DNA of 64,000 nt, taken from JAWPMT01 sp965601475. GTDB taxonomy: Bacteria > Bacteroidota > Bacteroidia > Cytophagales > Cyclobacteriaceae. The stretch covers positions 1,364,001 to 1,428,000 of the forward strand of contig OZ271832.1 of NCBI GenBank assembly GCA_965601475.1, in the 5' to 3' direction. Shown in pieces: positions 1 through 7,829 of the stretch. The notes under the pieces were generated by a model. It was not told the DNA's origin. It did no database searches and was given only the letters and a program-made list of their open reading frames with translations. The position numbers and the translations under genes are program-made. Position 1 is the stretch's first letter. Each line of letters starts with the position of its first letter.

Positions 1-73
1 GATGCCCATGGGCATCACCGAGATTCTACTGGGGATATGGTTGATAACAAAGGGAATGCGAGTCTCGCCATAA
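1..73 (+). CDS. 3' end of a DUF4386-like membrane protein (partial at left edge)
   Basis: Only the last 23 codons, ending in TAA at 71-73, lie in the window. The peptide (MPMGITEILLGIWLITKG followed by MRVSP) is nearly identical to the C-terminus of the complete gene at 2445-3122. Over 70 aligned bases I count 5 mismatches. It is therefore the end of a close paralogue, and the two copies bracket the pore-former gene. Its stop comes slightly earlier than in the second copy. The family (DUF4386) consists of multi-pass inner-membrane proteins of unknown function. Confidence 0.75.
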   Translation, partial: MPMGITEILLGIWLITKGMRVSP

Positions 74-458
74 CTACCCAAGGGTGGAAAAGAATCTTCC
101 TTCGGGAGATAAATCACCGTCCAAGGTTAGATCGCTTCTAAATGACTATAGGTTAGAATGGTTGGCCTATCGTGAGGGAGTCCTCTACTAGCCCTGTCCC
201 CAACACATTCCGCAAAGGTTCACATTGGACGAGTTTCAACAACTGGGAAACCTAAAACAGCACCAAAAGGATTGAGCATTCTTTCGGATTCATTGTTGAG
301 TTTGAGCAGTGATCATGGAATTCTGAATCCTCCAAAATGGCAAGGTCATTTTACACCCAAAATCATTTGGAAAGTCCTCCAAATCGGTCTACAAAGACAC
401 CCCTATCGCACCATAATTTTCCTGGTATAATTCCATGATTTCTTCAAATACCACCCAC
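74..458. other. Non-coding stretch upstream of the pore-former gene
   Basis: No convincing gene is seen here. It contains an 11-bp perfect inverted repeat, ATCATGGAATT at 312-322 and AATTCCATGAT at 429-439, about 106 bases apart. This could be coincidental or part of a regulatory or decayed region. The last bases become very AT-rich towards the next gene. Confidence 0.4.
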
Positions 459-495
459 GTTAATACGTTATATATTAAATGTCATATGTATTAAC
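459..495. promoter_or_regulatory. Inverted repeat upstream of the pore-former gene (candidate operator)
   Basis: GTTAATAC at 459-466 is exactly complementary to GTATTAAC at 488-495, with a 21-base AT-rich centre. The site ends 18 bases before the ATG at 514, where a dimeric regulator could control transcription. No clear TAnnTTTG promoter motif is visible. Function is inferred from symmetry and position only. Confidence 0.4.
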
Positions 496-513
496 AATTA
501 AACCGAATTGATC

Positions 514-2022
514 ATGAACAATTTCAAAAGGGAATTAGACCTAGACACAAGTTCAGGCCACTTCAAAAACCATTACAAAACTACTGTAAGCTTCACTTAT
601 GACAACAGACAATACTTATTTGCCCAGAGTGAGAAAAAGCGATGGTTCATTACTGAATTGAAGCCGGACGGCTCAGGCTTTGGTAAGGACACATCATCCG
701 GACATTTCAAAAATTACTACCAAACCGCAGTTTCTTTTGTGCACGAGAATAAGCCCTATCTCTATGCGCAAGCTGCCAATGGCAGATGGTTCATCACAGA
801 ATTGAGGCCTGATGGCTCAGGATTCGGCAAGGATACTGGATCCGGTACTTTCAAAAACTTCTATCATACTGCCATTTGCTTCGTGTACCGTGATGCCAAC
901 TACATTTTTGCTCAAAATGATAAGAAACGTTGGTTTATCACAGAATTGAAACCAGATGGATCTGGGTTTGGTCAAGACTCCGGGAGCGGGACCTTCAAAA
1001 ACAATTACCACACTGCTGTATCCTTCGAGTTTGATGGTGTACCCTACATGTTCGCACAAAACCCCTCAAAAAGGTGGTTCATTACAAAATTGGACCCCAA
1101 AGGATCTGGATTCGGCAAAGACACCGCATCCGGTACATTCGCCCACGAATATGATTCGGCCATCGCTTATACTTCATTTGGAAAACCCTATATCTATGCC
1201 ATAAGTCGCGAACATAATCGTAGTTTCATAACCAATCTAGTTCCGGATGGCAGTGGGTTTGGACACGACCTCAAAGTGCGGAAGTACAAAAACTTCTATG
1301 AAACACTAGTGCCGTTCTACATTGACGATGAACCCTATGTCTTTGGTCATAACCAACCCAAATGTCGTTGGTTCATCAAGGACCTGACCGTACTGGACCG
1401 GATTGACTTCAAGTTCGATGTAAAGGACATTGAATACGAATCCGTTAATTTCGAAGAATTAGATACGGAAAAAGATTTCGTGGCTCGGTCCACCTTCAAG
1501 AACCCGACGAGGGCCACCATCACCCAGGAATTCTCGAAATCGGTTTCGAAATTGTGCCGATATGAGTGGTCGGTTTCCAATTCATTCCTTGTTGGATTAA
1601 CTGCGAAATTTGAGGCAAAAATCCCGCTATTGGGGGCATCGGAGGTCACCGCAAGGGCTGAGTATACGCATGGTTCTACCAAAACATGGGCCAGTGAAAA
1701 GAATGAGACCTATAGTACAAATACCACGATTGAAGTGCCTCCGGAAACAAGCATAGAAGCTGCAATGTGTATTGATTGGGACGACAACCTATGTTTGAAA
1801 TTTGACCTGTTGGTGGATACCATAGGCAAAATGAACAAGTCCCCGCTGAGCAAATTGCAACTGGCAAAGGCACTTAAGTTTATTGATCCCAGCACCAAGA
1901 TCATTGAAACAAGTTCTGCGTATGAGGTAACCTGTTTAGTCAAAGGGAATTTCACAGGCTCCTATGGACTTAAATCGGAAATCATTGTCCAGGAATTGGA
2001 AGCCTATGAGGCTGCATACTAG
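514..2022 (+). CDS. Probable aerolysin-like beta-pore-forming protein with six 48-aa repeats
   Basis: The protein is 502 aa from ATG 514; a TTG six bases upstream is a less likely start. Residues 11-58, 59-106, 107-154 and 155-202 are four 48-residue repeats built around DTxSGxFKN, a YxTAVSF strand and RWFITELxPDGSGFGK. A fifth (203-251) is slightly longer and a sixth (from 252) is divergent. Strand-rich repeats with a conserved W and GSGFG resemble beta-propeller or lectin-like modules. The remaining ~200 residues fit the ETX/MTX2/aerolysin pattern: an FKNPT start, long Ser/Thr-rich amphipathic strands, an EYTHGSTKTW segment and a VPPETS turn. No signal peptide is visible, so export would need lysis or a dedicated system. 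The role as a pore-forming toxin or defence protein, with the repeats as a receptor- or glycan-binding part, is inference. A terminator follows. Confidence 0.6.
   Translation: MNNFKRELDLDTSSGHFKNHYKTTVSFTYDNRQYLFAQSEKKRWFITELKPDGSGFGKDTSSGHFKNYYQTAVSFVHENKPYLYAQAANGRWFITELRPDGSGFGKDTGSGTFKNFYHTAICFVYRDANYIFAQNDKKRWFITELKPDGSGFGQDSGSGTFKNNYHTAVSFEFDGVPYMFAQNPSKRWFITKLDPKGSGFGKDTASGTFAHEYDSAIAYTSFGKPYIYAISREHNRSFITNLVPDGSGFGHDLKVRKYKNFYETLVPFYIDDEPYVFGHNQPKCRWFIKDLTVLDRIDFKFDVKDIEYESVNFEELDTEKDFVARSTFKNPTRATITQEFSKSVSKLCRYEWSVSNSFLVGLTAKFEAKIPLLGASEVTARAEYTHGSTKTWASEKNETYSTNTTIEVPPETSIEAAMCIDWDDNLCLKFDLLVDTIGKMNKSPLSKLQLAKALKFIDPSTKIIETSSAYEVTCLVKGNFTGSYGLKSEIIVQELEAYEAAY
544..1400 (+). repeat. 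Coding tandem repeat, about 144 bp, six units
   Basis: In-frame 144-bp units start at 544, 688, 832 and 976, then a 147-bp unit at 1120 and a divergent unit at 1267. Each encodes a DTxSGxFKN...RWFITEL...PDGSGFGK module. Units 1-4 are the most alike. The order suggests growth by internal duplication with the outermost unit diverging first. Confidence 0.85.
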
Positions 2023-2043
2023 ATAATTTGTATGCTTGACAAA

Positions 2044-2090
2044 GCCGGCAACCTTGTATGCTTGCATATGAGCTTGCCGGTTTTCATTTT
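2044..2090 (+). terminator. Rho-independent terminator after the pore-former gene
   Basis: CCGGCAA (2045-2051) pairs with TTGCCGG (2074-2080). The loop contains a second hairpin, TATGC-TT-GCATA. The T-rich run TTTTCATTTT follows at 2081-2090. It lies 22 bases after the stop codon. Confidence 0.7.
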
Positions 2091-2193
2091 GCTAGAATCA
2101 CAGGACGTATATCATCCAAAAAGTGTTTCTCACACCATTCAACTTTAATATCCGTCCTTGCCTGGCCAGACAACTTCAGTATATTTTTGGCTG

Positions 2194-2301
2194 GAGTGTC
2201 ATGACAAAGTGGTGTGCGACGGCCATGTCAAGGTCATGGCCTGGTATGACAACAAGTGGGGTTTTACAAGCCAAATGGTTCGGCAAATACTAGAATTATA
2301 G
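2194..2301 (+). pseudogene. C-terminal fossil of glyceraldehyde-3-phosphate dehydrogenase
   Basis: The frame ending in TAG at 2299-2301 reads CDGHVKVMAWYDNKWGF and then TSQMVRQILEL. This is the well-known GAPDH C-terminal signature (VKVxxWYDNEWGYS...VxxLI). No GAPDH body precedes it: the sequence just upstream loses similarity and no full-length reading frame exists. It is therefore a stranded gene end, left by deletion or by a recombination that brought in neighbouring DNA. It lies between the terminator of the pore-former and the DUF4386-like gene. Confidence 0.6.
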
Positions 2302-2444
2302 ACATTTGAATCGGCAAAGGCCTTACATTAATTGTGAGGCCTTACTGTTTCGAAATGGCCAGCCTGTTGGTTTCTATCAGCGCATGGAATGCAACCCTTG
2401 ATCGGCTCATAGCATCTTCTCCTCATGAAACCAATGTGAAGGAG

Positions 2445-3122
2445 ATGAACTCAGACAAACCCTTGATTAGGCTCGCTGGCCTGTTGATCCTCCTCCAACT
2501 GACAGCCGCCATCATCAGCCACAGTGTCATCCTCGAACCTATTTTGTATGGTTCGAGCGACTTTCTACCCACAGTACTCCGCGAAGCCATTCTTGTCCGT
2601 TGGGCAGCACTCCTGGAATTTGTGGTGGGCGCTTCCTGGTTTGGTGCCAGTGTATTGCTTTTCCCGATTTTGAAATTACACAGCGAACGAATTGCTACAT
2701 GGTTTGTTGGTATCAAACTGGCCGAATTCGTCACATTGATGATTGGTGCAATCATAATTTTAACCTTGTTGTACACCAGCCAAAAACATAACACAACCAC
2801 AGCAAACGAAGCCGCCAATTTGTCCACACTTGCAGCAATCCTGCGATATGCCCGCGGGGCAACGCAAAACCTGAGCCTCCTCGCTTATGCCATAGGCTCA
2901 TCATTGTTTTTCTACTTGATGATCACCACAAGGCTCATTCCCAGACCCCTCTCTATCTTGGGACTGCTGGGTATCGCCGGATTACTCACCGAAGTATTGA
3001 TGAGCATATTTGGCTTTTCCACCGCCTCATTTATGTACATCATCATGATGCCCATGGGCATCACTGAGATTCTATTGGGGATATGGTTGATAACGAGGGG
3101 AATACGAGTCTCGCCAAGGTAA
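2445..3122 (+). CDS. DUF4386-like multi-pass membrane protein
   Basis: The frame is open from 2334, but the start is best placed at ATG 2445, which is preceded by AAGGAG and gives 225 aa beginning MNSDKPLIRLAGLL. About six hydrophobic helices alternate with short polar loops, including LIRLAGLLILLQLTAAII, a segment around FVVGASWFGASVLLF and the terminal MPMGITEILLGIWLI. The layout fits DUF4386 inner-membrane proteins, whose function is unknown. The C-terminal 70 bases are about 93% identical to the partial gene at the left edge, so a recent duplication is likely. No operon partner is evident. Confidence 0.6.
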   Translation: MNSDKPLIRLAGLLILLQLTAAIISHSVILEPILYGSSDFLPTVLREAILVRWAALLEFVVGASWFGASVLLFPILKLHSERIATWFVGIKLAEFVTLMIGAIIILTLLYTSQKHNTTTANEAANLSTLAAILRYARGATQNLSLLAYAIGSSLFFYLMITTRLIPRPLSILGLLGIAGLLTEVLMSIFGFSTASFMYIIMMPMGITEILLGIWLITRGIRVSPR

Positions 3123-3279
3123 TTTCCAAAGTAAAGGTTCTTTGATTGGGCACGCTTGACAGGATTCGAAGGAATTGCTCGCACGATCGTGGAGGATCCT
3201 CATCATCAATCCTTAGAAATTACTTTTCCAGACTAATTAAAAGCACTTTTGGGCCAGACTGTTGTGCTACATTGGACGA

Positions 3280-3831
3280 ATGAAATATCTGCTGATAACC
3301 CTACTCACCCTGCTGATCGCTGCTGAGGCCACCAGCCAGGGAACGGAGACCATCTCCACGACCAACAAAATTCGTATCAACTTTATCAATCCGGCAATAG
3401 AGCTCGACCGTGTAACAGGAACAAAATCCATCTTGACCACTGGTCTTGGCGTGGGATATGGAGGTGGATACCCTGATCTAACTTCCTCAGGAAGTGGATT
3501 CATCTACATCATTAGCCCCTTTTTGGACGTTCAACACAAGTGGTTCATCAATCTCGAAAAACGCCACCAAAAGGGGAAAAACACAGCTAACAATTCCGGC
3601 AACTTTGTCTCCCTACGTTTTTTAGCCAGAGGGGCATCAATAGCAGAAAACGTGAGCAGATCTACAGATACCGATTTCGCGATCGGACCCACCTGGGGAA
3701 TTCAAAGAAACTTTGCCCGAAATTTCAACTTTCTCCTGGATCTGGGTCCGATCTATTACTTTGATACTGAAGGAACAGGAAACTTCTTCCCTATCACTGT
3801 ACAGCTCAACATCGGTTACAACATCAAGTAG
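3280..3831 (+). CDS. Small outer-membrane beta-barrel protein
   Basis: The protein is 183 aa from ATG 3280; upstream in-frame TTG codons are poor starts. Residues 1-20 (MKYLLITLLTLLIAAEATSQ) form a signal peptide. The mature part is a series of short alternating-hydrophobic strands rich in Gly and aromatics (GLGVGYGGGYP, FAIGPTWGIQRNF, FLLDLGPIYYF) and ends in VQLNIGYNIK. That fits an 8-strand barrel of the porin-like/DUF3575 type common in Bacteroidota. Specific function is unknown. It stands alone, 134 bp before the next co-directional gene. Confidence 0.55.
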   Translation: MKYLLITLLTLLIAAEATSQGTETISTTNKIRINFINPAIELDRVTGTKSILTTGLGVGYGGGYPDLTSSGSGFIYIISPFLDVQHKWFINLEKRHQKGKNTANNSGNFVSLRFLARGASIAENVSRSTDTDFAIGPTWGIQRNFARNFNFLLDLGPIYYFDTEGTGNFFPITVQLNIGYNIK

Positions 3832-3965
3832 GCCAGCTCCTCGTGGAAAAGGAAGCGAGCCGAAGCCTGATCCCAGTAAGATTACACATTTTAGTACTAC
3901 AGGCGATCAATCCTCCAACCTGGTTATCGGTTTGAAAAGTTCTGTCCAAGTACTATACTTGGTCC

Positions 3966-4574
3966 ATGACTTCACATGTGCTGAAAAACTATCTTGTAGG
4001 CTTGCTGATTTTGTCCTGCTGCATAGCACAATGTCAATCTCTAATTGACTGGGATTCAGAATACGAACTGAAGCTTGAGGATTTCAAATCTCCTCAAACA
4101 GAGATCAATGAAGCATTGACCAGCTATGCGATTTACAGTGGAGCATATCTGGATTTCAGCTTCAGCATGCCTGGCGCGGTTTTCATGATGACCAAGAACT
4201 TCAATTCGAAGGCGAAAACGGTATTCGACCAAAACTCGTCCATCATCACCGCTCCGGATTCTGCAACCGCGCTTCAACTTGTGAGGTTTGGGAAATTCAA
4301 CTTTGATCTGGTGGAACTTTACACAAGAAAATTTCGGAAACGTCTTCATGAAGAGAAAGGTGCATTTTCTGATGTTGATTTTTTCCGTCCAATCTTTGAC
4401 GAATTACAAGCTGAACAGAATGCGGAGAGCGCAAGGGTGTTGAAAGCTACTGATCTGGGTAAAGATGAATATCTACTGGAGGTAGAACGTCAAAAAGTAC
4501 GGGATCAGATTGCAGAACTTGCGGCTTACTGCTTCGGTTGCAAACCGCCGAAAAGAAAGAAGAACAAGAAATAG
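3966..4574 (+). CDS. Secreted DUF922-like protein lacking the metalloprotease motif
   Basis: The protein is 202 aa. A hydrophobic signal (about residues 8-22, ending IAQCQS) is followed by IDWDSEYELKLEDFK. This matches the W...L.W.DFK opening of DUF922 proteins (predicted secreted Zn-proteases). Where that family has a HEQGH-type motif before an ELYARKLR segment, this protein reads LVRFGKFNFDLVELYTRKFR. The fold signature is kept but the zinc-binding histidines are gone. The C-terminus is strongly basic (KPPKRKKNKK). It is probably a non-catalytic or binding relative; the family assignment rests on these two motifs only. Confidence 0.45.
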   Translation: MTSHVLKNYLVGLLILSCCIAQCQSLIDWDSEYELKLEDFKSPQTEINEALTSYAIYSGAYLDFSFSMPGAVFMMTKNFNSKAKTVFDQNSSIITAPDSATALQLVRFGKFNFDLVELYTRKFRKRLHEEKGAFSDVDFFRPIFDELQAEQNAESARVLKATDLGKDEYLLEVERQKVRDQIAELAAYCFGCKPPKRKKNKK

Positions 4575-4693
4575 CACCTAGAATATCTGAATATCTGCCA
4601 CCACTGATACCCCCTCAAAAATCTTGCGTTCAGCTCGTCGAAGGTGGCATGATTCTTTTGCAAATTGCTGTGACTACAAACTAAATTGGACCC

Positions 4694-5818
4694 ATGGGCT
4701 CTTCACTGAACATCTGGGTGGTCCTATTCACATGCGGCATCGTCATGGCCCTATTCATGAGCGTGTTGTTCCTTATTTCCCCAAAGAAATATTCCGTTCA
4801 TGTTCAGAATGTTACAGCCATCTTGCTGGTTCTTGCCCTGCTCCTGTTTTTGGAGTTGGCAGAAGAAACCAATTTGGTAGATTCCTATCCTTTTCTCTTA
4901 GGAATCTCTCCAACCGTGGACTTGCTCATATGGCCATTTTTCGTGTTCTACATCCAGTCTATCAGCGGGAAAAGAAATGCCTATAACCTCTTGGACATGG
5001 CCTATTTCTCACCCTTCATCCTGGCGCTTATATGGCAGGTTCCATTTTTCATGCTCTCAAAAGGCGAAAAGCTCTCTTTCTTTCATCAGGGTGTGCCGAG
5101 GGAAGTGTTCCTCCTGGTAAATTTCAAGCTGATTTGTACCGCTGGATTCATTGCTTATATGATTCAGGTGCAATCCTCCGCCATAGGAAGATATGTATTC
5201 ATTTTCCGTACCATGAAGAAGGTGAAATTTCTCAAAAGGACCCGGCAATTCGTTATTGGCATCTCTGCTCTGGTATTGACCATTTATGCGCTATTCTATG
5301 TGGGATACTTTGGCGTCCATGACATTGGTGACTCCGACAGGATAGGTAGTCTGATCATATCGGTGATGATCTATCTGCTCGCTGCACTCATTTTCCAAAA
5401 TCCGCATCTCATCACTCGCGAAAGCTACTCGAAGCAAATCGTTGAATCCCTGAAGGGTCTAGAGTCTAAATACATCACAAGATTATTTCAATTGTTTGAT
5501 GAACAGCGGCTTTACCTCAATGAGAAATTGACTGTCAGTGACATAGCTCGGGCATTGGATATCAACGATCAGCAGGTTTCCTACCTGGTGAACAGGCAAT
5601 TGGGGATCTCCTTCCTGGATTTCGTCAATGCCTATCGGGTCCATGATGTCATCGGCAAAATCACCAATGGTGAACACCAGCAAAAGACTTTGCTCGGTAT
5701 TGGCCTTGAAGCGGGCTTCAACAGCAAAGCTTCCTTCAACAGAAACTTCAAAGAACATACCGGATACACCCCATCGGACTATGTCGCCAAACTAAAAGAC
5801 GTCTCAAATCAGAATTGA
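4694..5818 (+). CDS. Membrane-anchored AraC-family regulator (7TM-HTH)
   Basis: The protein is 374 aa. Seven or so hydrophobic helices fill residues 1-235 (for example NVTAILLVLALLLFLELA and SLIISVMIYLLAALIF). A linker and a C-terminal AraC HTH pair follow at about 270-365, with LTVSDIARALDINDQQVSYLVN and IGLEAGFNSKASFNRNFKEHTGYTPSDY. The second block is the classic AraC signature. It would act as a one-piece inner-membrane sensor and DNA-binding regulator. The alpha/beta hydrolase gene 49 bp downstream on the same strand is the likeliest partner. A distant inverted repeat, TGCCACC (4596-4602) and GGTGGCA (4643-4649), lies upstream. The ligand is unknown. Confidence 0.85.
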   Translation: MGSSLNIWVVLFTCGIVMALFMSVLFLISPKKYSVHVQNVTAILLVLALLLFLELAEETNLVDSYPFLLGISPTVDLLIWPFFVFYIQSISGKRNAYNLLDMAYFSPFILALIWQVPFFMLSKGEKLSFFHQGVPREVFLLVNFKLICTAGFIAYMIQVQSSAIGRYVFIFRTMKKVKFLKRTRQFVIGISALVLTIYALFYVGYFGVHDIGDSDRIGSLIISVMIYLLAALIFQNPHLITRESYSKQIVESLKGLESKYITRLFQLFDEQRLYLNEKLTVSDIARALDINDQQVSYLVNRQLGISFLDFVNAYRVHDVIGKITNGEHQQKTLLGIGLEAGFNSKASFNRNFKEHTGYTPSDYVAKLKDVSNQN

Positions 5819-5867
5819 GTCGATTTTTCCGCCCTGACGATATTCTTTTGGTAGGAAATTTTCAATC

Positions 5868-6866
5868 GTGATCATTCGAATCTCTACTATCCTTTTGCTA
5901 CTATCTGCCATCGCGCAGGACCTTCATGCCGCCCGTAAAAGGGAAGTCAGTTTCAACAATGGCACCCTCACTTTGAGGGGAACGCTGTACTTACCTAAGG
6001 GAGAGGGTCCTTTCCCCGCGGTAGTTTTCGTACATGGATCAGGGCCGGAAACACGTGCCAATAGCAGCTTCAGTGCCAATTGGCTGGCATCGATCGGCTA
6101 CGTAGCGCTTACCTACGATAAAAGAGGTACTGGTAAATCCGATGGAGCCGAAAACGACTGGAAACGATTCAGCTTTGACAATCTTGCGAGCGATGCGATG
6201 GCAGCGCTCGATTACCTGAGCGACCAGCCGGAAGTAGACCCTTCCAGGATAGGTATACATGCCACAAGTCAGGGAGGGTGGGTTGCGGCACTGGCCGGCA
6301 CCCAATCGGCAAAAGTCAGTTTCATGATCATCAGGTCTGCCTCAGTGACCACGGTCGAAGCAGATCGAATATTTGAAAGGTCCGAAAGACTGAAGCGAGA
6401 GGGATTCTCAAAGACGGACATTGCCGAGGCCACGAAAATGCAAATGGTTGAAGCCAAGACGACACTGAACGATAATGACCCCGATGAGTTCGCCAAGCTT
6501 TTTGAAGCTTACCAGGATCGGGGATGGTTCGCCAGGGTGTATGGCGGCACAGATCCTTTCACCACATCATTGATCGCGTACCGGAGGTGGTATGCTTCCA
6601 TCTACCGCTTCGACCCTGTGCCATTGCTGGAACAAATGGACACCCCCATTTTCTGGATTTTCGGCGACCCAGACCTGGACACCAATGGGCCTGTCACACA
6701 GAGTCTTCAAAACCTGCAAAAACTCCAAACCTCGGGTAAGCCCTACCAGATACACGTCTATGAAGGTCAGGGTCACAATGTGAAGGAGCGAAAATATGAG
6801 TCGGCTCTTTATGACTGGCTTTGTGAGATCGATTCCTGTCGATCCTACAAGTTCAAACGGCATTAG
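5868..6866 (+). CDS. Secreted alpha/beta hydrolase
   Basis: The protein is 332 aa from GTG 5868, with AGGAA about ten bases upstream and no ATG alternative. A signal peptide ends near LHA (residue 21). The fold is clear: a VVFVHGSGPE oxyanion-hole segment, YDKRGTGKSDG, the nucleophile in IGIHATSQGGW (Ser in TSQGG, replacing the usual GxSxG glycine), an acid in IFGDPDLDT, and a final His in GQGHNVKE. It resembles secreted esterase/peptidase-like hydrolases with a cap of about 100 residues. The substrate is unknown. It directly follows the 7TM-AraC gene and may be its target. Confidence 0.8.
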   Translation: MIIRISTILLLLSAIAQDLHAARKREVSFNNGTLTLRGTLYLPKGEGPFPAVVFVHGSGPETRANSSFSANWLASIGYVALTYDKRGTGKSDGAENDWKRFSFDNLASDAMAALDYLSDQPEVDPSRIGIHATSQGGWVAALAGTQSAKVSFMIIRSASVTTVEADRIFERSERLKREGFSKTDIAEATKMQMVEAKTTLNDNDPDEFAKLFEAYQDRGWFARVYGGTDPFTTSLIAYRRWYASIYRFDPVPLLEQMDTPIFWIFGDPDLDTNGPVTQSLQNLQKLQTSGKPYQIHVYEGQGHNVKERKYESALYDWLCEIDSCRSYKFKRH

Positions 6867-6915
6867 TGCTCAAGGTTCATGGTTACAAAGGCCATGTTTT
6901 GCTGAAATTTGAGGT

Positions 6916-7671
6916 ATGCAGATCTTTGATGCCCATTTTCATATTATTGACCAAAGATTCAAGATCGTTCCCAACCAGGGATATCTACCCAATGAATTCA
7001 CCGTTGACGACTATCTACACGAAACACACCAGTTAGACCTAATTGGAGGAGCGGTGGTGTCCGGTTCTTTTCAAGCCTTCGACCGGGAATACTTGAAGCA
7101 GGCCTTGAGGACCCTGGGCAGTAACTTCTTTGGGGTAGCCAACATTCCGCACGATATCAGCGATGAAGAAATCAAGGAGCTCAGTACGAGCAACATTGTG
7201 GGAGTTCGCTTCAACCTCAAAAGAGGCGGCTCTGAGCAGCTCCGGCATCTGGCCAACTTGTCCGCCAGGCTGAGCGATCAATATGGATGGCATACAGAGC
7301 TCTATGTCGACAGCAAAGACCTGGCCGGTTTGAGGCCGACACTCTCAAGATTGAGACGCTTCACCATAGACCACTTGGGGCTATCCAAAATCGGTTTGAG
7401 GGAGGTGTTGCATTGGGCGGAACGAGGACAGATGATCAAGGCAACGGGGTTTGGAAGGATCGATTTCGACCCTACAGAGGCCATGAAGCAAATTCACTCA
7501 GTCAATCCACATTCGCTGATGTTTGGCACCGACCTTCCCTCAACACGGGCACCCAGACCTTTCTCCATAGAAGACCTTAGACTCATTGAAGACAACTTTG
7601 ATAAAATTGAGCAGGAGAGAATCTTCCGAACCAACGCCCAGAATTGGTATGACCAATCGAAGCCTTCATGA
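6916..7671 (+). CDS. Amidohydrolase family metal-dependent hydrolase
   Basis: The protein is 251 aa and cytoplasmic, with no signal peptide. A typical amidohydrolase-2 TIM barrel begins with the metal-binding HxH of FDAHFHI (His7, His9). It continues with GWHTELYVD, FTIDHLGLSK and closes with MFGTDLPSTR carrying the conserved Asp. These match the aminocarboxymuconate-semialdehyde decarboxylase/lactonase superfamily (PF04909). At 251 aa it is slightly shorter than usual (280-330). The reaction, probably hydrolysis of a lactone or decarboxylation, cannot be fixed from sequence. Confidence 0.8.
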   Translation: MQIFDAHFHIIDQRFKIVPNQGYLPNEFTVDDYLHETHQLDLIGGAVVSGSFQAFDREYLKQALRTLGSNFFGVANIPHDISDEEIKELSTSNIVGVRFNLKRGGSEQLRHLANLSARLSDQYGWHTELYVDSKDLAGLRPTLSRLRRFTIDHLGLSKIGLREVLHWAERGQMIKATGFGRIDFDPTEAMKQIHSVNPHSLMFGTDLPSTRAPRPFSIEDLRLIEDNFDKIEQERIFRTNAQNWYDQSKPS

Positions 7672-7723
7672 ACACCTCAGTTCGTGGCAGACAGGCCTCC
7701 CCTCGTCCTACCGTACTTCACTT

Positions 7724-7740
7724 TTGCCGCAGTGCGGCAA
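7724..7740. other. GC-rich hairpin downstream of the amidohydrolase
   Basis: TTGCCGC (7724-7730) pairs with GCGGCAA (7734-7740) around a 3-base loop. It lies 53 bases past the amidohydrolase stop. No T-tract follows on either strand, so a standard intrinsic terminator is doubtful. It could still mark the transcript end. Confidence 0.35.
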
Positions 7741-7829
7741 CTCCCAACAAAGTCAGGCGTTTCAGCAATCAAGACTCAACAAATACCGATAGTCCAACAC
7801 TTGACTTACCTTAAATCCATACCTGGCTT

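Noticed and set aside
7724..7740. Intrinsic terminator
   Set aside because: The hairpin is strong but lacks a T-tract on either strand, so it was listed only as a hairpin.
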